DNA of 31,113 bases from a virus: positions 1-31,113 of IMG/VR virus record IMGVR_UViG_3300043446_001432; one strand, given 5' to 3'. This document shows positions 30,101-31,113 of this stretch, one piece after another. A program made the translations under genes and the position numbers. The stretch's first letter is position 1; every line of letters begins with the position of its first letter. The notes under the pieces are model-generated. The model was not told the DNA's origin, did no database searches, and saw nothing but the letters and a program-made list of their open reading frames with translations.

Positions 30101-30272
30101 TCCGCACCCCGCCGCTCAGGTAATCAGCCAGGGCTTTCACTACTCGATGCGTCGGGTTTGCTTCAGGTTGCTTAATAATGCTGCGGATCGTATTCGGGTG
30201 GATAGCCGTAGCCCGCGCCACCACCGATATTTTCCTATCCCGCAGAGCTGCGCGGATATCTTCAAGTGTCAT
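30093..30272 (-). CDS. Cro-like helix-turn-helix regulator
   Basis: 59 residues: MTLEDIRAALRDRKISVVARATAIHPNTIRSIIKQPEANPTHRVVKALADYLSGG. Helix 2-turn-helix 3 is at about 16-34 (VVARATAIHPNTIRSI), typical of Cro/XRE repressors. The start at 30272 has AAGGA about 8 bases upstream; a longer reading to 30353 lies in the control region. It overlaps the primase start by 8 bases and is divergent from the Sak4-like gene, so it probably regulates both promoters in the intervening 121 bases. Confidence 0.8.
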   Translation of the reverse strand: MTLEDIRAALRDRKISVVARATAIHPNTIRSIIKQPEANPTHRVVKALADYLSGGVRNG

Positions 30273-30302
30273 GTTTTTATCCTTATTTGTTAAAAAAGTT
30301 TC

Positions 30303-30318
30303 ATTGCGTTGTTGCAAT
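30303..30318. promoter_or_regulatory. Candidate operator palindrome
   Basis: ATTGC-N6-GCAAT is a perfect inverted repeat in the divergent control region. It overlaps a TTGCAA hexamer (30312-30317) that can serve as -35 for promoters in both directions because it is its own complement. A dimeric HTH protein such as the one at 30093-30272 would suit this spacing. Confidence 0.5.
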
Positions 30319-30340
30319 CTATCAGAAGTCTTGCTAAAGT
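30312..30340 (+). promoter_or_regulatory. Candidate promoter of the right-hand early operon
   Basis: TTGCAA (30312-30317), a 17-base spacer and TAAAGT (30335-30340) give a weak sigma70 promoter with a leader of about 47 bases. On the opposite strand the same TTGCAA followed by 17 bases and TTTAAC (complement of 30289-30294) would serve the Cro-like gene. Confidence 0.45.
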
Positions 30341-30393
30341 ACAACCATTGCACGAACGGAATGGCCGACGGTGCAGGTTACAGGAGATGTGAA

Positions 30394-31071
30394 ATGGCAA
30401 TCAATTTAAAGCGTAGCAGCGCGTTAGCTGCTGATGGTGTGAAGTTGCTTGTTTATGGGCAAGCAGGTGCTGGCAAGACTTCGCTTATTAAAACACTGCC
30501 TAATCCGGTGGTGTTGTCTGCTGAGGGTGGTTTGCTGTCCATCGCTGATGCCGACGTGCCATATATTGAGATCGGAAGCATGGATGACTTGCGCGAGGCT
30601 TATGTCTGGCTGCGCGACAGTGCTGAGGCAAAGGAATTTAAATCGGTGGCGCTGGATTCAATTAGCGAAGTGGCCGAGGTGGTGCTGAATGCCGAGAAGA
30701 AAGCCACAAAAGATGGGCGGGCTGCTTATGGCGAAATGAACAGCACCATGACCGAGCTGATTCGCTCGTTCCGTGACTTGCCTGGCCTTCACGTTTATAT
30801 GTCGGCCAAGCTGGAGAAGCTTCAGGATGAGATGGGCAAAGTGATGTATGGCCCATCGATGCCAGGCAAGACGCTGTCTCAAAGCCTGCCCTATTTCTTT
30901 GACGAAGTGCTGGCCCTGCGCGTGGAAAAAGATGCAGAAGGCCAAAGCCAGCGTGCATTGATGTGTGACGGTGATGGTGCATGGTTGGCGAAAGACCGTT
31001 CCGGCAAGCTGGCGGCTTGGGAAGCGCCTGACTTGGGCGAGATCATTAGCAAGATTGGGGGGCAGAGATGA
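30394..31071 (+). CDS. Sak4-like recombination ATPase (AAA_24)
   Basis: 225 residues. Walker A GQAGAGKTS at 22-30, Walker B SVALDSISEV around 84-93, then KDGRAAYGEMNSTMTELIRSFRDLPGLHVYMSAK, the layout of phage AAA_24 proteins related to the single-strand-annealing/RecA-like Sak4 family. Such proteins bind ATP and single-stranded DNA and promote recombination, often with a phage SSB. GLHVYMSAKLEK and PYFFDEVLALRVEKD are family typical. The ATG at 30394 follows AGGAG; a longer in-frame reading (from 30361) has no ribosome site. It overlaps the next gene by ATGA. Confidence 0.88.
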   Translation: MAINLKRSSALAADGVKLLVYGQAGAGKTSLIKTLPNPVVLSAEGGLLSIADADVPYIEIGSMDDLREAYVWLRDSAEAKEFKSVALDSISEVAEVVLNAEKKATKDGRAAYGEMNSTMTELIRSFRDLPGLHVYMSAKLEKLQDEMGKVMYGPSMPGKTLSQSLPYFFDEVLALRVEKDAEGQSQRALMCDGDGAWLAKDRSGKLAAWEAPDLGEIISKIGGQR

Positions 31072-31113
31072 GCGCGCCTGAATCCCTGCGCGATGCGTTT
31101 GCGGCTGTAGCCA
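31068..31113 (+). CDS. Start of a gene cut by the right end
   Basis: The ATG at 31068 overlaps the previous TGA (ATGA) and 15 codons are visible (MSAPESLRDAFAAVA). The family cannot be named. If the window were closed on itself this frame would meet a stop 9 bases into the left end, so the gene continues in sequence not shown. Confidence 0.6.
   Translation, partial: MSAPESLRDAFAAVA

Noticed and set aside
1110-30354. A shared CATTGYNCG operator motif (1110, 27897, 27914, 30346)
   Set aside because: Four matches near promoter candidates look attractive, but a 9-mer with this degeneracy is expected about twice by chance in both strands of the window, so I do not claim a regulon.
1-31113. Circular or complete genome
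   Set aside because: The right-end gene joined to the left end meets a stop after 18 codons and does not continue into the methyltransferase-like frame; several expected phage genes are also missing.
1-31113. CRISPR arrays, insertion sequences, diversity-generating retroelement
   Set aside because: No regularly spaced direct repeats, no transposase or reverse transcriptase and no adenine-biased template repeat were seen despite variable tail proteins.

Overview
The window is a piece of a tailed double-stranded DNA phage (or prophage) with a P22-type, short-tailed (podovirus) virion. On the minus strand, read right to left, are recognisable counterparts of P22 terminase small and large subunits, portal gp1, scaffold gp8, coat gp5, tail adaptor gp4, tail plug/stabilisation gp10 and the three DNA-injection proteins (gp7-, gp20- and gp16-like), then a P22-type tailspike and a lysis cassette. 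Sigma70-like promoters, AGGAG ribosome sites and frequent ATGA/TAATG overlaps suggest a proteobacterial host. The host genus cannot be told from the sequence. No integrase, excisionase or attachment site is visible. Both ends cut through genes, and the two end genes do not join in frame, so this is part of a larger genome.

Layout. 1-4021 (plus strand): an early or accessory operon of small overlapping genes: the C-terminus of a protein of a family usually labelled DNA cytosine methyltransferase, a coiled-coil protein, a VRR-NUC nuclease, a complex RNA-structured stretch with terminator (879-1054), a strong promoter (1096-1124), then mostly unknown small proteins with a zinc-ribbon protein, a thermonuclease-like protein, membrane proteins and a DUF551-like protein. 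A bidirectional terminator (4026-4050) separates it from the convergent late operon. 4052-4956 (minus): lysis cassette (holin-like peptide, GH24 endolysin, membrane coiled-coil protein). 5005-20880 (minus): tailspike 1, injection proteins, a 1130-residue tail fibre, gp10, a freestanding HNH nuclease, a second tailspike, gp4 and small head-tail proteins. 20937-27476 (minus): coat, scaffold, portal, terminases and small linkers.

27479-28080: tiny membrane and exported peptides, a DUF3310 gene, and a striking intergenic block with 11 copies of GCCCCT/AGGGGC, long inverted repeats, an AT-rich core and a near-consensus DnaA box: a candidate replication origin. It lies just downstream of a TOPRIM primase-RepA-type helicase fusion (28061-30100, minus). 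A small Cro-like HTH gene starts that operon. It is divergent from a plus-strand operon that begins with a Sak4-like recombination ATPase (30394-31071) and runs off the right end. The 120-bp divergent intergenic region contains an ATTGC-N6-GCAAT palindrome and overlapping promoter candidates, so it is probably the early control region.

Together: the right-hand plus operon and the left-hand plus operon are probably parts of the early DNA-metabolism programme; the minus strand carries replication genes next to the control region, then packaging, head, tail and lysis in the usual P22 order. The departures from P22 order are a second tailspike plus a DUF protein and an HNH gene inserted between gp4 and gp10, and a large fibre gene in the place of the gp26 needle.
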